From Criibacterium bergeronii (GTDB lineage Bacteria > Bacillota > Clostridia > Peptostreptococcales > Filifactoraceae): a stretch of 64,000 bases of DNA. Below are positions 17,184-26,921 of the stretch, in pieces (within the stretch, counting starts at the first letter, position 1; each line of letters begins with the position of its first letter). Both the position numbers and the translations under genes were made by a program. The notes beneath the pieces are model-generated. The model saw nothing but the letters and a program-made list of their open reading frames with translations, did not search any database and was not told where the DNA came from. The DNA is taken from assembly GCF_001693775.2 (NCBI RefSeq), contig NZ_MBEW02000001.1:62001-126000 (forward strand). The letters are read 5' to 3'.

Positions 17184-17213
17184 CCCTATTAAAAAAAGTT
17201 TGAATATATTAAT

Positions 17214-17251
17214 CGCATCTTTTATAAGTAATTATAGGAGATGCGTTTTTT
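17214..17251 (+). terminator. Rho-independent terminator after the NSS transporter gene
   Basis: CGCATCT stem, 18-base loop, AGATGCG, then six T. It closes the tryptophanase-transporter operon. Confidence 0.85.
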
Positions 17252-17294
17252 ATGCTTAGTTGTCAAATTAAATGAAAGTCATGCAATTTTTGCA

Positions 17295-18058
17295 GGCTCT
17301 ATAATATTAAGTGGGGGGGGTACAAAGAAAAATATAGCAAAGAAAGGAGTAATAAAAAAAGTCAAATTTAAATGAGAATAGCTGACAATTCTCATTTAGA
17401 TTTGACAAAAAATTCAAAAAAAGATGCATAAATATCAATTCTGTATTATCATATTTCTTAGCACAAAAATAGAAAGGATTGATATCTATGCAAGAACATT
17501 TTAACACTTTTAGACCTGAACTTCAAGGAGTAAAAAACATCAAAACAGTTAAAAATTCAGACTCATATGATGTTTACTGCGTAAAAATCGACAAAAGCCC
17601 GCATTGCTGTGGTGTAAAACCACACGTGAAAGACTATAGAACAGTCAACATAACACTGCCTGCTCACAACAGAAAAAATTAACAGCACACGTAAAAAAAC
17701 AAAGATATGTATACTATATAGTAAAAGAGTTTCATAGGATTATAGATATGAAAAAACCATTATCATTTGAAAGGAGATTGAACGGATTAATAGACAGATT
17801 GTCAAAATTAGAAACAAAGCAGTCAAAGAAGTTAAAACTGACACTGCAAAGCTGGAAACAAGAGATAGTAAACATAATAAAACACGGTATTAGCAACGGT
17901 TTTGTAGAAGGTAACAACAACAAAATAAAAGTAATAAAACGAATATCTTGTGGATTAAGGGACTATGATAATTTCAGAAAATTGATATTTTTAAGGCTCT
18001 ATTGATGTTATGTCAATAAGTAGAAGTTTTTTTATCCTCCACCTATTGACAAAGAACC
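17295..18058 (+). mobile_element. ISL3-type insertion sequence remnant
   Basis: The left end GGCTCTATAATATTAAGTGG and the right end, whose complement reads GGTTCTTTGTCAATAGGTGG, form diverged terminal inverted repeats of ISL3 style, including a G-rich block. Between them are only the first and last parts of a transposase. I see no target-site duplication. The left end recurs at 29331 in the same orientation. The right-end border is less certain than the left. Confidence 0.65.
17488..18005 (+). pseudogene. ISL3-family transposase, internal deletion and frameshift
   Basis: Two pieces in different frames. 17488-17682 encodes an N-terminus ending in the zinc-finger region with CCG, H, DYR (residues about 34-47), as in ISL3 transposases. 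17748-18005 encodes the C-terminus with SNGFVEGNNNKIKVIKR and GLRDYDNF, also family-typical. The central DDE catalytic region, several hundred residues in an intact enzyme, is missing, so the protein is inactive. AAAGG lies before the ATG at 17488. Confidence 0.75.
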
Positions 18059-18226
18059 AAAAATCATAAAAATGCAAATCAATCATAAATAAATGGTGTA
18101 AAATTCATAAAACAGGAAAACGATCATATATAATACAGGAAAATGTTATATAATAGTCTCATAAATGAACGAAAGATTATTTTTGCTGAATTAAAGCGGA
18201 TATTGCTATTACATGAGAGGCGGGCT

Positions 18227-20320
18227 ATGAGATTTACAGGCGTGTCAAAAAACAGAAAATCTTTTAAAAGCTTGATGATGTTCGTCATGGTGCTTTGTGT
18301 AATCGTACCGATGTTTGTATCGGCAACCATTAACTACAGACTGTCATTACGGGCAAACATATATCAATACGATAAGATGACAACATCGGAAATATTAAAA
18401 GTGGATGGATTGATTCGTACATATTTTTCTTCTATTTTGAACACATCAAATTCCTATTCAAAAAATGAAATTCTGCAAAATTTAGATGATTCAATAACCA
18501 CATATATTGATAAAACAGCCAACACATCTGACGGCAAGGTAAAGATGGATATAGACAAAGCAACCGGCCATGAAAAAGAGATTTGGAACTATTTCAAACA
18601 AATCGTTGACAACAATCCGGACATATTCTCACTAACCGTAGGAGTTGAGAAAAATGGCGGCATAATCATGTATCCGGAATCCGACAGAACTCCGGGATAT
18701 GATTCAAGGCAAAGACAATGGTATAAAACCGGTAAGAATTCAGCTGTAGATACATCCATGACAGATGTATACATATCGTCTAACGGCAAAAAATCCATAG
18801 AGATGGTAAGCAGGATATACGACAAAGCGGGGACATTTACAGGAGTAATGACAGGTTCAGTGGTACTGGATACGATAACGGATATTATAGAGCATGAAAA
18901 TATAGGAAATACAGGCAAAATAATAGTTGTAGATAAAAAAGGTATAATTGTCTCCGATCCTATTGACAAGAGTCGTGAATCCAAAAACATAGAAGCACTT
19001 GGCATAAAACAGTTAAACGACATAAACAACATTTCTTATGAAAACACCATAATTGTGGACGGCAAGATATTTCGACCTGTAAAATCATTATCGCAAGATC
19101 TTGGCTTTACGTATATAGGTGTTATGGATGAAAGCGAAGTATACGGAGAAGTTAACAGAAATACCGTTCCTGTAATAGTACTTACTGTCATCACAGTGAT
19201 TTTTTCCGCAATTTTAGCCATGATTTTTTCGAAAAAGCTTACAAGTCCTATACTTGAAGTTTCACATGAGCTTGAGCTGATAGGAAACGGGGATTTTGTA
19301 TACAGAGAGTTCAAAAATGACTCCAATGAGCAAACGTCAGAGATACATTCGATGATGAATTCCATATTGTCGATGAAGACAAAATTGTCGGACGTTATTA
19401 GAAATATATCCGAACACTCACAAAATACTGCAGCTACCGCACAGCAACTTACAGCAACCGCACAGTCGACATCTGATTCTGCAAATGAAGTTGAAACAGC
19501 GGTGAACAATATAGCTCAGGGAGCGACGAGTCAAGCTGAGGACACACAAAGTGCCGCAGAGTCCATAAATAAATCCGGTAATGAACTGAAAAAGATGCTG
19601 AGTATAATAAAAACACTGGAAAACTCAGTTAAATTGATTGATGATAAAAAGAATGAAGGAAATACAAGCATCAAAGAGCTTATAGAAGCTACGAACGAAA
19701 GTTCAAAATATGTACAACGTATAAGTGGAATAATAATGAAAACAAGCAACTCTGCCGAAGCGATATCAAAAGCCAGCGAAATGATTGAGTCGATATCCGA
19801 CCGGACCAACCTGCTTGCACTCAATGCCGCAATAGAGGCTGCAAGAGCCGGTGAAGCCGGCAGGGGTTTTTCCGTAGTGGCTGAAGAGATAAGAAAACTT
19901 GCCGAACAATCTGCCGGATTTACAGAAGAGATAAGAAAAGTAATAGAAGATCTTAAGACAAAATCAGATGCGGCAGTGTCGGAAATAGATGTAGTAGGTG
20001 AAATAGTACAAAGACAAATCAAAAAATTAGAGGAGACATCAAGTAAGTTTGGAGAAATAGCAAAAGAGGTGGATAACAGCAAAAGCATAGTAAGAAAACT
20101 GGACGATTCATCAAAGAATATAGAAAACGAAAATGACAACGTGACAAAAGTTGTACAGAATCTGTCAGCTATAGCTCAAGAAAATGCCGCTACCACTCAG
20201 GAAGCGAGTGCAAGTGTGGACACACAGACGCAGTCCATTTCTGAGATATCCAAGGCCAGTGAGAATTTGGCTCAGATAGCAATGGACTTGCAGTCCGAGA
20301 TATCGAAATTTGTACTGTAG
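18227..20320 (+). CDS. Methyl-accepting chemotaxis protein (dCache-type sensor)
   Basis: A 697-aa membrane chemoreceptor. Membrane helix 1 is at about 15-37, then an extracellular sensor domain of dCache type (about 40-310, with SRQRQWYK and [11 protein letters not shown]), membrane helix 2 (about 314-334), a HAMP domain and a cytoplasmic signalling domain (about 440-697). The hairpin tip [18 protein letters not shown] is near 525-542 and the segment [11 protein letters not shown] follows. ATG at 18227 has GAGG upstream; the longer frame from 18143 has no site. It opens the ascorbate island, so it may sense ascorbate or a related sugar acid, which is inference only. Confidence 0.88.
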   Translation: MRFTGVSKNRKSFKSLMMFVMVLCVIVPMFVSATINYRLSLRANIYQYDKMTTSEILKVDGLIRTYFSSILNTSNSYSKNEILQNLDDSITTYIDKTANTSDGKVKMDIDKATGHEKEIWNYFKQIVDNNPDIFSLTVGVEKNGGIIMYPESDRTPGYDSRQRQWYKTGKNSAVDTSMTDVYISSNGKKSIEMVSRIYDKAGTFTGVMTGSVVLDTITDIIEHENIGNTGKIIVVDKKGIIVSDPIDKSRESKNIEALGIKQLNDINNISYENTIIVDGKIFRPVKSLSQDLGFTYIGVMDESEVYGEVNRNTVPVIVLTVITVIFSAILAMIFSKKLTSPILEVSHELELIGNGDFVYREFKNDSNEQTSEIHSMMNSILSMKTKLSDVIRNISEHSQNTAATAQQLTATAQSTSDSANEVETAVNNIAQGATSQAEDTQSAAESINKSGNELKKMLSIIKTLENSVKLIDDKKNEGNTSIKELIEATNESSKYVQRISGIIMKTSNSAEAISKASEMIESISDRTNLLALNAAIEAARAGEAGRGFSVVAEEIRKLAEQSAGFTEEIRKVIEDLKTKSDAAVSEIDVVGEIVQRQIKKLEETSSKFGEIAKEVDNSKSIVRKLDDSSKNIENENDNVTKVVQNLSAIAQENAATTQEASASVDTQTQSISEISKASENLAQIAMDLQSEISKFVL

Positions 20321-20489
20321 ACGCAAAAAACTTACAAAAAATAAAAGAAAATCAAGAAGATTCTCGCATTGAGATGCAATATGGATTTTTATGTAAAAGT
20401 TTTTAAACTATGTTATTTAAAATTTTTGCGGTGTGAAAATTTTTAAATAGTTATTGAAAACATTCAAATTTATCAAAGTTGGAGGAAAA

Positions 20490-21554
20490 ATGCCGAACGT
20501 AAATGAAATAACAAGGGAACAATGGATTCTTGACTCTTTTCCAGAGTGGGGAACATGGCTCAATGAAGAAATTGAAGAAGAAATCGTAAAAGAAGGTACA
20601 GTAGCAATGTGGTGGCTCGGAAACGTGGGTCTTTGGGTAAAGACTCCGGGAGACGCCAACATAGCCATAGATTTTTGGTGCGGCAAGGGCAAGAGGACAA
20701 AAAAAGTAAAGGACATGAAAATAGGTCACCAAATGGCAAATATGTGCGGTGGCAGAAAGTTGCAACCGAACTTGAGAGCATCCGTGTTTGTAATGGATCC
20801 TTTCGCAGTAAAGAAAATCGATGCGGTTCTGGCAACACACTACCATCAGGATCACATAGATCCGAACTTTGCTGCGGCAGTGTTGCAAAATGTAAAAGAG
20901 GAGATTCCTTTTATAGGACCTCAAAAATGTGTTGACTTGTGGATACAATGGGGCGTACCTGCTGAAAGATGCAAAGTGGTAAAACCGGGAGATACTATAA
21001 AAATAAAAGACATGGAGATTGTCGCTACGGATTCCTTTGACAGAACCTGCTTAGTTACAACTGACGGATATCAGGATATAAGAGGCATTTGTCCTACCGA
21101 TATGGATGAAAAAGCCGTAAACTATGTTATAAAAACTCCCGGAGGAAACATATATCATAGCGGTGACAGCCATTACTCCATATACTTTGCCAAGCACGGA
21201 AAAGACTTCGACATAGACGTGGCTTTCGGCTCATACGGAGAAAATCCTGTCGGCATACAAGACAAGATGACATCTGTGGATATTCTTAGAATGGCTGAGG
21301 CTCTAAAATGTAAGGTGGTTATACCTATACACTATGACGTTTGGACTAATTTTATGCCTGACTTGAACGAAATAAAAGTACTCTATGACATGAAAAAAGA
21401 CAGACTTGAGTATAATTTTCATCCTTTCTTCTGGGAAGTCGGAGGGAAATACGTTTATCCTACAGATAAGGACAAGATATATTATCATCACGACAGAGGA
21501 TTCCACGATTGCTTTGAAAATGAGCCAAACACTCCTTTCAGATCCATTCTTTAA
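20490..21554 (+). CDS. ulaG: L-ascorbate-6-phosphate lactonase UlaG
   Basis: Opens the lactone of L-ascorbate 6-phosphate to 3-keto-L-gulonate 6-phosphate in the cytoplasm. It is a metallo-beta-lactamase-fold enzyme with the metal motif HYHQDH (about 115-120). The whole chain follows E. coli UlaG closely, for example the [50 protein letters not shown] and AFGSYGENP segments, and the 354-aa length from this start is the same. GGAGG precedes the ATG. An upstream in-frame ATG would add 12 residues with no counterpart. It is the first metabolic gene of the island. Confidence 0.96.
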   Translation: MPNVNEITREQWILDSFPEWGTWLNEEIEEEIVKEGTVAMWWLGNVGLWVKTPGDANIAIDFWCGKGKRTKKVKDMKIGHQMANMCGGRKLQPNLRASVFVMDPFAVKKIDAVLATHYHQDHIDPNFAAAVLQNVKEEIPFIGPQKCVDLWIQWGVPAERCKVVKPGDTIKIKDMEIVATDSFDRTCLVTTDGYQDIRGICPTDMDEKAVNYVIKTPGGNIYHSGDSHYSIYFAKHGKDFDIDVAFGSYGENPVGIQDKMTSVDILRMAEALKCKVVIPIHYDVWTNFMPDLNEIKVLYDMKKDRLEYNFHPFFWEVGGKYVYPTDKDKIYYHHDRGFHDCFENEPNTPFRSIL

Positions 21555-21677
21555 TGTAAATAGTACATCTTTGCTTAAATAATCATGTAGGATTGAACAG
21601 CTTTGCATTATTTAAGCAAAGAGTATTATAAAAAATATTGTAAGGCTGAAAAATTTACCTTAAGGAGGTGTAAAAAA

Positions 21678-22133
21678 ATGTTAAAGGATTTTATCGAAAA
21701 CAGACATTTCATATTTGCGGATTCCGTTGAAAACTGGGAAGAAGCTATCAAGCTGTCGTGCAAGCCGTTTATTGATGACGCTACTGCCGATGAGGCTTAT
21801 GCTCAGGAACTTGTTGAGAGCGTAAAAAAATACGGACCGTATATAGTTTTGATGCCTGGTGTAGCATTGCCTCATTCTCAAGAGGGCAGTGGCAGTGTGC
21901 ATAAGACATCTATTTCATTTATGAAGTTAAAAAATCCGGTTTCTTTTGACGAAAACGATGCTGATATGTATGCAGATTTGTTTTTTACGCTGGCATCATG
22001 TAATCACGACGAGCATTTGAAAAATATGGCAAAATTATCTGAAATGTTGTTGAATGAAGAACTCGTGGAAAAACTTCATAAAGTGAAAAATGAAGAAGAT
22101 TTAAAAAAGCTATCCGATGAATTTAATATTTAA
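21678..22133 (+). CDS. ulaC: PTS ascorbate-specific enzyme IIA
   Basis: Receives phosphate from HPr and passes it to the IIB component. It is a 152-aa IIA of the mannitol/fructose type with the phospho-acceptor His66 in GVALPHSQEGSG, near His68 of E. coli UlaC. AAGGAGGTG lies before the ATG at 21678; the frame runs further upstream without a site. It is followed after 42 bases by the membrane component. The order IIA-IIC-IIB after ulaG differs from E. coli (ulaABC). Confidence 0.92.
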   Translation: MLKDFIENRHFIFADSVENWEEAIKLSCKPFIDDATADEAYAQELVESVKKYGPYIVLMPGVALPHSQEGSGSVHKTSISFMKLKNPVSFDENDADMYADLFFTLASCNHDEHLKNMAKLSEMLLNEELVEKLHKVKNEEDLKKLSDEFNI

Positions 22134-22175
22134 ATATTTCGGATAACTGCCACAGATTAAAAGGAGGAGTTTATT

Positions 22176-23666
22176 ATGGCAGCTTGGCAATTTTTTGTAA
22201 ACAATATATTGACCAAACCTCAATATATGATAGGCTTGATAGTTCTGATAGGCTATTTGCTACTTAGAAAGCCTTGGTACGACACTCTTGGAGGTACAAT
22301 AAAGGCGATAGTGGGTTATATGATTTTGTCGACAGGTTCCGGCGGTATGATAGCCACATTCAAGCCTATACTTTATGGTTTAAATGACAGATTCGGACTT
22401 AATGCGGCGGTAATCGATCCTTATTTCGGACAAAATGCCGTGCAGGCCGGTGTAGATGCCGGAGATGCCATTGTAGGCGGCAATGCGTTTTCTCAGGTAA
22501 TGATACTTATGGCTATAGCTTTTGTCGCAAATATAATTTTGGTTAGATTTAACAGGATCACAAAGCTCAGAGCTGTGTTTACTACAGGTAACGTTCAGAT
22601 ACAGCAGGCGTCTACGGCTTTCTGGCTGATACTTTTCGCACTTCCTGTATTAAGAGACAAACCTACACACACTCTTGTAATAATGGCTATTGTGCTTGGC
22701 CTTTACTGGGCTGTAGGAAGTAACCTGCTTGTAGGATATGCTCAAAATCTGACTGACGGAGCGGGATTTTCAATAGCTCATCAGCAGATGTTCGGAGTGG
22801 CTTTGTTTACATATTTAGCTGAAAAAATGCACAAGGCTGATGAGAAAAAAGGCAAAAAAGGTGTATTCAGCAAAAAAATAGAGGATATAAGTCTTCCGGG
22901 TTGGATGTCCATATTTAACGACAACATGGTTTGTACAGGTATATTGATGCTGATATTCTTCGGTACAATATTGGCTCTTTTGGGCAAAGATTACTTTGTG
23001 TCTATTGAGCAGTTAAAACCTGAGGCAAGCTTTTTCTTTTATGTATTGACTTCCTGTCTGAGTTTTGCGGCAAATCTCGCTATATTGCAGCTTGGTGTAA
23101 GGACGTTTGTTGCTGAGCTTACCGTATCATTCCAAGGTATATCAAACGCATTCCTTCCTTCGGCAGTACCAGGTGTTGACTGTGCGGTTTCATACAGTTT
23201 CGGTTCTCCAAATGCCGTTACAATAGGTTTTTTGGCAGGAGCTACCGGACAAATTCTTGCAATTTTGACATTGATTTTAGTGGGAAGTCCTACTATAATA
23301 ATAGCAGGATTTATACCTATGTTCTTTGACAATGCGACTATAGCTGTTTTTGCAAACAGCAAGGGCGGACTAAAGGCGGCTATACTGTTCCCATTCCTGG
23401 CGGGGCTTTGCCAGGTATTCGGCTCGGCATTTATAGCAACTCACGTAGGTCTTGTAAAATACGGCGGCTACTTGGGAATGTGGGACTGGTCGGTTCTTTG
23501 GTCAGGATTCACTCTTACTATGGAATTTTTAGGATTTGCAGGATTGGGCTTAGTGATAATATTCCTTGTTGTATTGCCTCAAATCCAGTATAGAAGAGAT
23601 AAAGAACATTACTTCCTAATCACTGAAGATTATGAAGAGTACAAAAAACAAAAAGGCTTGATTTAA
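22176..23666 (+). CDS. ulaA: PTS ascorbate-specific enzyme IIC
   Basis: The membrane carrier of the L-ascorbate PTS, 496 aa with about eleven membrane segments. The N-terminus (NNILTKPQYMIGLIVLIGYLL) and the GTIKAIVGYMIL segment are typical of UlaA/SgaT, a carrier family distinct from glucose-type IIC proteins. A cytoplasmic loop rich in Lys (about 210-230) and the C-terminal YRRDKEHYF tail are visible. AAGGAGGAG lies before the ATG. Alone the family also covers related sugar-acid carriers; the surrounding ulaG, ulaE and ulaF genes make ascorbate the likely substrate. Confidence 0.93.
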   Translation: MAAWQFFVNNILTKPQYMIGLIVLIGYLLLRKPWYDTLGGTIKAIVGYMILSTGSGGMIATFKPILYGLNDRFGLNAAVIDPYFGQNAVQAGVDAGDAIVGGNAFSQVMILMAIAFVANIILVRFNRITKLRAVFTTGNVQIQQASTAFWLILFALPVLRDKPTHTLVIMAIVLGLYWAVGSNLLVGYAQNLTDGAGFSIAHQQMFGVALFTYLAEKMHKADEKKGKKGVFSKKIEDISLPGWMSIFNDNMVCTGILMLIFFGTILALLGKDYFVSIEQLKPEASFFFYVLTSCLSFAANLAILQLGVRTFVAELTVSFQGISNAFLPSAVPGVDCAVSYSFGSPNAVTIGFLAGATGQILAILTLILVGSPTIIIAGFIPMFFDNATIAVFANSKGGLKAAILFPFLAGLCQVFGSAFIATHVGLVKYGGYLGMWDWSVLWSGFTLTMEFLGFAGLGLVIIFLVVLPQIQYRRDKEHYFLITEDYEEYKKQKGLI

Positions 23667-23708
23667 CGTTTTGTAAAATTCGGGTTTTGTAATTTAAGGA
23701 GAGAAAAA

Positions 23709-24005
23709 ATGGTAAGTATTTTAGCTTGTTGTGCAAACGGTTCAGGTACATCTTTGATGATGAAGATGACATTGGAAAAAGTTGTAAAATCATTAGATAT
23801 TAAGCTTTCTAAGCAGCATCACTGCTCTTTGTCAGAGGGAAAAAACACTGCGGTCAACTACGACATAGTGCTTTGCCCGCTGAATTTTGTGGATATGTTT
23901 AAAGACGCCGAGGCAAAGGGAGTACACGTTGTAGGTTTAAAAAATGTGCTGTCCCAAAAAGAAATGGAAGAAAAACTTTTGGCTACAGGAGTCAATTTGA
24001 AATAA
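23709..24005 (+). CDS. ulaB: PTS ascorbate-specific enzyme IIB
   Basis: A 98-aa phosphocarrier. The phospho-acceptor is Cys8 in ILACCANGSGTS, aligned with the ILAVCGNGQGSS motif of E. coli UlaB; the neighbouring Cys7 is an extra. The ending VVGLKNVLSQKEMEEKL also matches. It takes phosphate from the IIA protein and phosphorylates ascorbate as it enters through the IIC carrier. AAGGAGAG precedes the ATG. A hairpin directly after the stop separates it from the regulator gene. Confidence 0.92.
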   Translation: MVSILACCANGSGTSLMMKMTLEKVVKSLDIKLSKQHHCSLSEGKNTAVNYDIVLCPLNFVDMFKDAEAKGVHVVGLKNVLSQKEMEEKLLATGVNLK

Positions 24006-24010
24006 TGGAA

Positions 24011-24044
24011 TCAAAAAAGGCGGATGAGTATCTGCCTTTTTTGA
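24011..24044. terminator. Hairpin between ulaB and the DeoR regulator
   Basis: TCAAAAAAGGC and GCCTTTTTTGA arms around a short loop. It ends in a T-run on the plus strand and lies only 14 bases before the next start, so it may act as a partial terminator that lowers regulator expression. Confidence 0.6.
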
Positions 24045-24057
24045 TAAGAGGTTAAGT

Positions 24058-24822
24058 ATGAAAAGAAGCAGAAAACTTCTAAAAAAAAGAAGAAACCATA
24101 TATTGGAAATTGTCGAAAAATTAGGTGATGTAAAGGTTTTGGATTTAGCTGAAAATTTAGGAGTGTCACCAATAACCATAAGAAGAGATCTGCTGTATTT
24201 GGAAGACAGAAAACTTTTGTCGAGATATTACGGCGGAGTGAAAGTAAGACAGGAAGAAAAATTAGACGAAGTAGATGAAATAGAAATCTGCAAGCAAAAA
24301 ATAGCAAAATACGCAGCGAGTCTTGTAGAGGACGGAGATACTATTTTCATAAACACAAGCAGTACGGCTCTGGCTATGATAGAGTATATAACCGCAAAGG
24401 ACGTAACAGTGCTGACAAATAACGGAAACGCTATAAATCATCAGAGGTCGTCATCTTTGACTATAATACTGACAGGCGGAGAGCTAAGACATATAAAAGG
24501 GACCATGGTCGGAGACCCTGCACTTGACAGTATAAACAGGACTACTGCAAAAAAATCATTCGTCGGTTGCAGCGGACTTTCGGTGGAAATAGGCATGACA
24601 ACAGAGTTTTTCAATGAGGTGAAAATAAACGAGGCAATGCTCACAAGGGTGGTAGGAGAGGCGTATATTTTGGCGGATCATACTAAATTTTGTAAAAAGA
24701 GCAGTTTTACGAGTTGTCCTATCGAAAAAATAAAAAATATAATAACGGACGACCGCATAAGTGGCGAAATTATCAGACAGTACGAAGAAAAAGGAATAAA
24801 AATACATCAAGCTGAATCTTAA
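24058..24822 (+). CDS. DeoR-family transcriptional regulator of the ascorbate genes
   Basis: A 254-aa DeoR-type regulator. The N-terminal winged helix-turn-helix (about 10-62) has VLDLAENLGVSPITIRRDLLYLE and the C-terminal sugar-phosphate-binding domain (about 80-240) has DGDTIFINTSSTALAMIEYI and the TNN and TGGELR marks. Such proteins usually repress sugar operons until a phosphorylated intermediate binds; E. coli UlaR is of this family. Its place inside the cluster suggests that it controls these genes. It could also act as an activator. I could not identify its operator. AGAGG lies before the ATG. Confidence 0.85.
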   Translation: MKRSRKLLKKRRNHILEIVEKLGDVKVLDLAENLGVSPITIRRDLLYLEDRKLLSRYYGGVKVRQEEKLDEVDEIEICKQKIAKYAASLVEDGDTIFINTSSTALAMIEYITAKDVTVLTNNGNAINHQRSSSLTIILTGGELRHIKGTMVGDPALDSINRTTAKKSFVGCSGLSVEIGMTTEFFNEVKINEAMLTRVVGEAYILADHTKFCKKSSFTSCPIEKIKNIITDDRISGEIIRQYEEKGIKIHQAES

Positions 24823-24994
24823 CGCAACACTGATTTGAATTTGAACGCAAGCTCATAAAAATACGTCAGAGTTGTCTTATTTAGAGAAGCTATCGTGCTG
24901 AAAATAGGCGAGAAGTATATTAAATGGATGATTTAAGGCTGATGTTTTTATTAAAGAAGATTATTGTAAAATATAATACACAGGAGTTGATAAA

Positions 24995-26038
24995 TTGAAA
25001 ACAAATCTGATATCATCATACGAACTGGAAAAATGCTACAGCATAGCACCGATAAAAGTGCATGGCAAAAAAAATATTTTGGTTGCAGCTGAAAAAGTAA
25101 ACAAGTGCATACTGTTTGATACCAAAGGCAAATATATACAGGACGTTTGGGACGGACCAGGCGGAACCATGTCTATGGTCGAGGTACCGGGCAAAGACGC
25201 CACATTTTTGGCAACACACAAATTTTACTCTCCAAATGACAGCAAGGAAGCGAAAATAGTTTTAGCCAAAAAATCGGGTGACAGCTGGGAAGTGAGAACA
25301 ATCAAAGATTTGCCTTTTGTGCATAGATTTGACATCATAAAGAGCAACGGTGTATATTATATAATAGCCTGCACTATAAAATCGGATCATGAGTATAAAG
25401 AGGACTGGACTCACCCGGGCAAAATATATGTATGTGAATTGCCCGATAATTTAGACGATTACAATGAGGAAAATCAGCTTAAAATGGAGGTTATAAAAGA
25501 CGGCTTAACAAGAAATCACGGCTACCTCAAAGCGGTACAAGGTGAGGACAACTACTGCCTTATAGGCTCGCAAGACGGGGTATTTAAAGTAATCCCTCCG
25601 GATACAAAAGGCGGGAATTGGAGTGTAGAAAAAATAATAGACGAGCCTACGAGTGATATGGCTCTTAGCGATTTTGACAATGACGGCGAAAAGGAGATCA
25701 TAACCATAGCCCCTTTCCATGGAGAAAACATAAGAATATACAAGAAAAAATCAGGAAAATACGAAGAAGTTTACAGACCGGATTTTACTATGCCGTTTAG
25801 CCATTCCATATGGGGAGGCACAGTGTTTGGGGAAAACAAAGCCATAATAGGTCAAAGAGAAGGCAAAAGAGAAATAGTGGAGTTTTATTTTGAAAACGGA
25901 GAATACAAGACCAACGTGCTTGCAAAAGACACGGGTTCCGCAAATATATATCTCTACGAGGATGACGGTAAAAATTATATGGTATCCACAAACAGAGAGA
26001 TAAATCAGATCGCTTTTTATGAGCTTATAAAGGAATGA
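24995..26038 (+). CDS. Cytoplasmic beta-propeller-like (FG-GAP/VCBS-type) protein in the ula cluster
   Basis: A 347-aa protein starting at TTG with AGGAG eight bases upstream. There is no signal peptide, which is unusual for FG-GAP-type repeats. Repeated beta-hairpin units run through the chain (KNILVAAEKVNKCILFD, NYCLIGSQDGVFKVI, DFDNDGEKEIITIAPFHGENIRIYKK, NKAIIGQREGKREIVEFYF), and the DFDNDGEKEI piece is a calcium-loop-like FG-GAP signature near residue 228. It sits between the regulator and ulaE, where a decarboxylase gene would complete the pathway. It does not resemble the UlaD barrel. A lactonase, epimerase or sugar-binding role is possible; none is shown. Confidence 0.65.
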   Translation: MKTNLISSYELEKCYSIAPIKVHGKKNILVAAEKVNKCILFDTKGKYIQDVWDGPGGTMSMVEVPGKDATFLATHKFYSPNDSKEAKIVLAKKSGDSWEVRTIKDLPFVHRFDIIKSNGVYYIIACTIKSDHEYKEDWTHPGKIYVCELPDNLDDYNEENQLKMEVIKDGLTRNHGYLKAVQGEDNYCLIGSQDGVFKVIPPDTKGGNWSVEKIIDEPTSDMALSDFDNDGEKEIITIAPFHGENIRIYKKKSGKYEEVYRPDFTMPFSHSIWGGTVFGENKAIIGQREGKREIVEFYFENGEYKTNVLAKDTGSANIYLYEDDGKNYMVSTNREINQIAFYELIKE

Positions 26039-26042
26039 TATT

Positions 26043-26882
26043 ATGAAAAATTACCAAATAGGTTTATACGAAAAATCAATGCCGAACGAAATGAGCCTTA
26101 GAGAAAAACTGGATACAGCCAAAAAAGCAGGCTTTGACTATTTGGAGATAAGTATAGACGAAACCGATGAAAAACTCGCAAGACTTGACAGCAGCATATC
26201 CGAGTTTAAAGAAATGTTAAACGACATCATACAGACCGACTTTCCGATTAGGTCTATGTGTCTTAGCGGACACAGAAAATATCCGCTTGGTACATCAGAC
26301 AGCGAAAAAGAAAAAAGAAGTCTGGACATAATGCTGAAAGCTGTAAAACTGGCTTACGTATTGGGCATAAGGACTATACAGCTTGCAGGCTATGATGTAT
26401 ACTACGAAGAGTCATCGCAAGACACAAAAGACAGATTTTTGACCAATTTGCGAAAAGCGGTGGATATGGCGTCTGAATACGGAGTCATACTGGGCTTTGA
26501 AACAATGGAGACACCGTTTATGGATACTGTGCATAAGGCTATGTACTATGTAAATAAAATAGACAGTCCTTATCTTCAGGTGTATCCGGATTGCGGAAAC
26601 CTCACAAATGCTTCTAAAATTTACAAGACAAGCGTTAAAGACGACATATTGTCAGGCAAGGGGCATATAGTGGCACTGCATCTTAAAGAAACATTGCCGG
26701 GCAAATATAGGGAAATTCCGTTTGGCACAGGTCATGTGGATTTTGACGAAATCATAAAGACATCTACCGACATAGGCGTCAGGAGATTTGTGACTGAGCT
26801 TTGGAAAACCGATGACAACTGGTATGACAGCATAGTTTTCGCAAGAAAGATGATGAGCGAAAAAATAGAAAAATATTTGTAA
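26043..26882 (+). CDS. ulaE: L-xylulose/L-ribulose-5-phosphate 3-epimerase UlaE
   Basis: Interconverts L-xylulose 5-phosphate and L-ribulose 5-phosphate. The 279-aa TIM-barrel protein follows E. coli UlaE closely: IGLYEKSMP, FDYLEISIDETDEKLARLD, MCLSGHRKYPLG, TIQLAGYDVYYEE, YPDCGNL and GHIVALHLKET are all in the right order. GGAATG lies before the ATG, four bases after the propeller-like gene, so translation is probably coupled. Confidence 0.94.
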   Translation: MKNYQIGLYEKSMPNEMSLREKLDTAKKAGFDYLEISIDETDEKLARLDSSISEFKEMLNDIIQTDFPIRSMCLSGHRKYPLGTSDSEKEKRSLDIMLKAVKLAYVLGIRTIQLAGYDVYYEESSQDTKDRFLTNLRKAVDMASEYGVILGFETMETPFMDTVHKAMYYVNKIDSPYLQVYPDCGNLTNASKIYKTSVKDDILSGKGHIVALHLKETLPGKYREIPFGTGHVDFDEIIKTSTDIGVRRFVTELWKTDDNWYDSIVFARKMMSEKIEKYL

Positions 26883-26921
26883 ATTTATTTTTAATGAAAA
26901 AATTTTTAAAAGGAAAAAAAC

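Noticed and set aside
17295-18058. Active insertion sequence
   Set aside because: The transposase lacks its catalytic core and its two pieces are in different frames; no target duplication is seen.
19531-20139. Antisense reading frame of 202 codons opposite the chemoreceptor signalling domain
   Set aside because: It mirrors the codon pattern of the coiled-coil helix, is Ser/Leu/Phe-rich low complexity, and has no ribosome binding site; other long antisense frames opposite real genes were dropped for the same reason.
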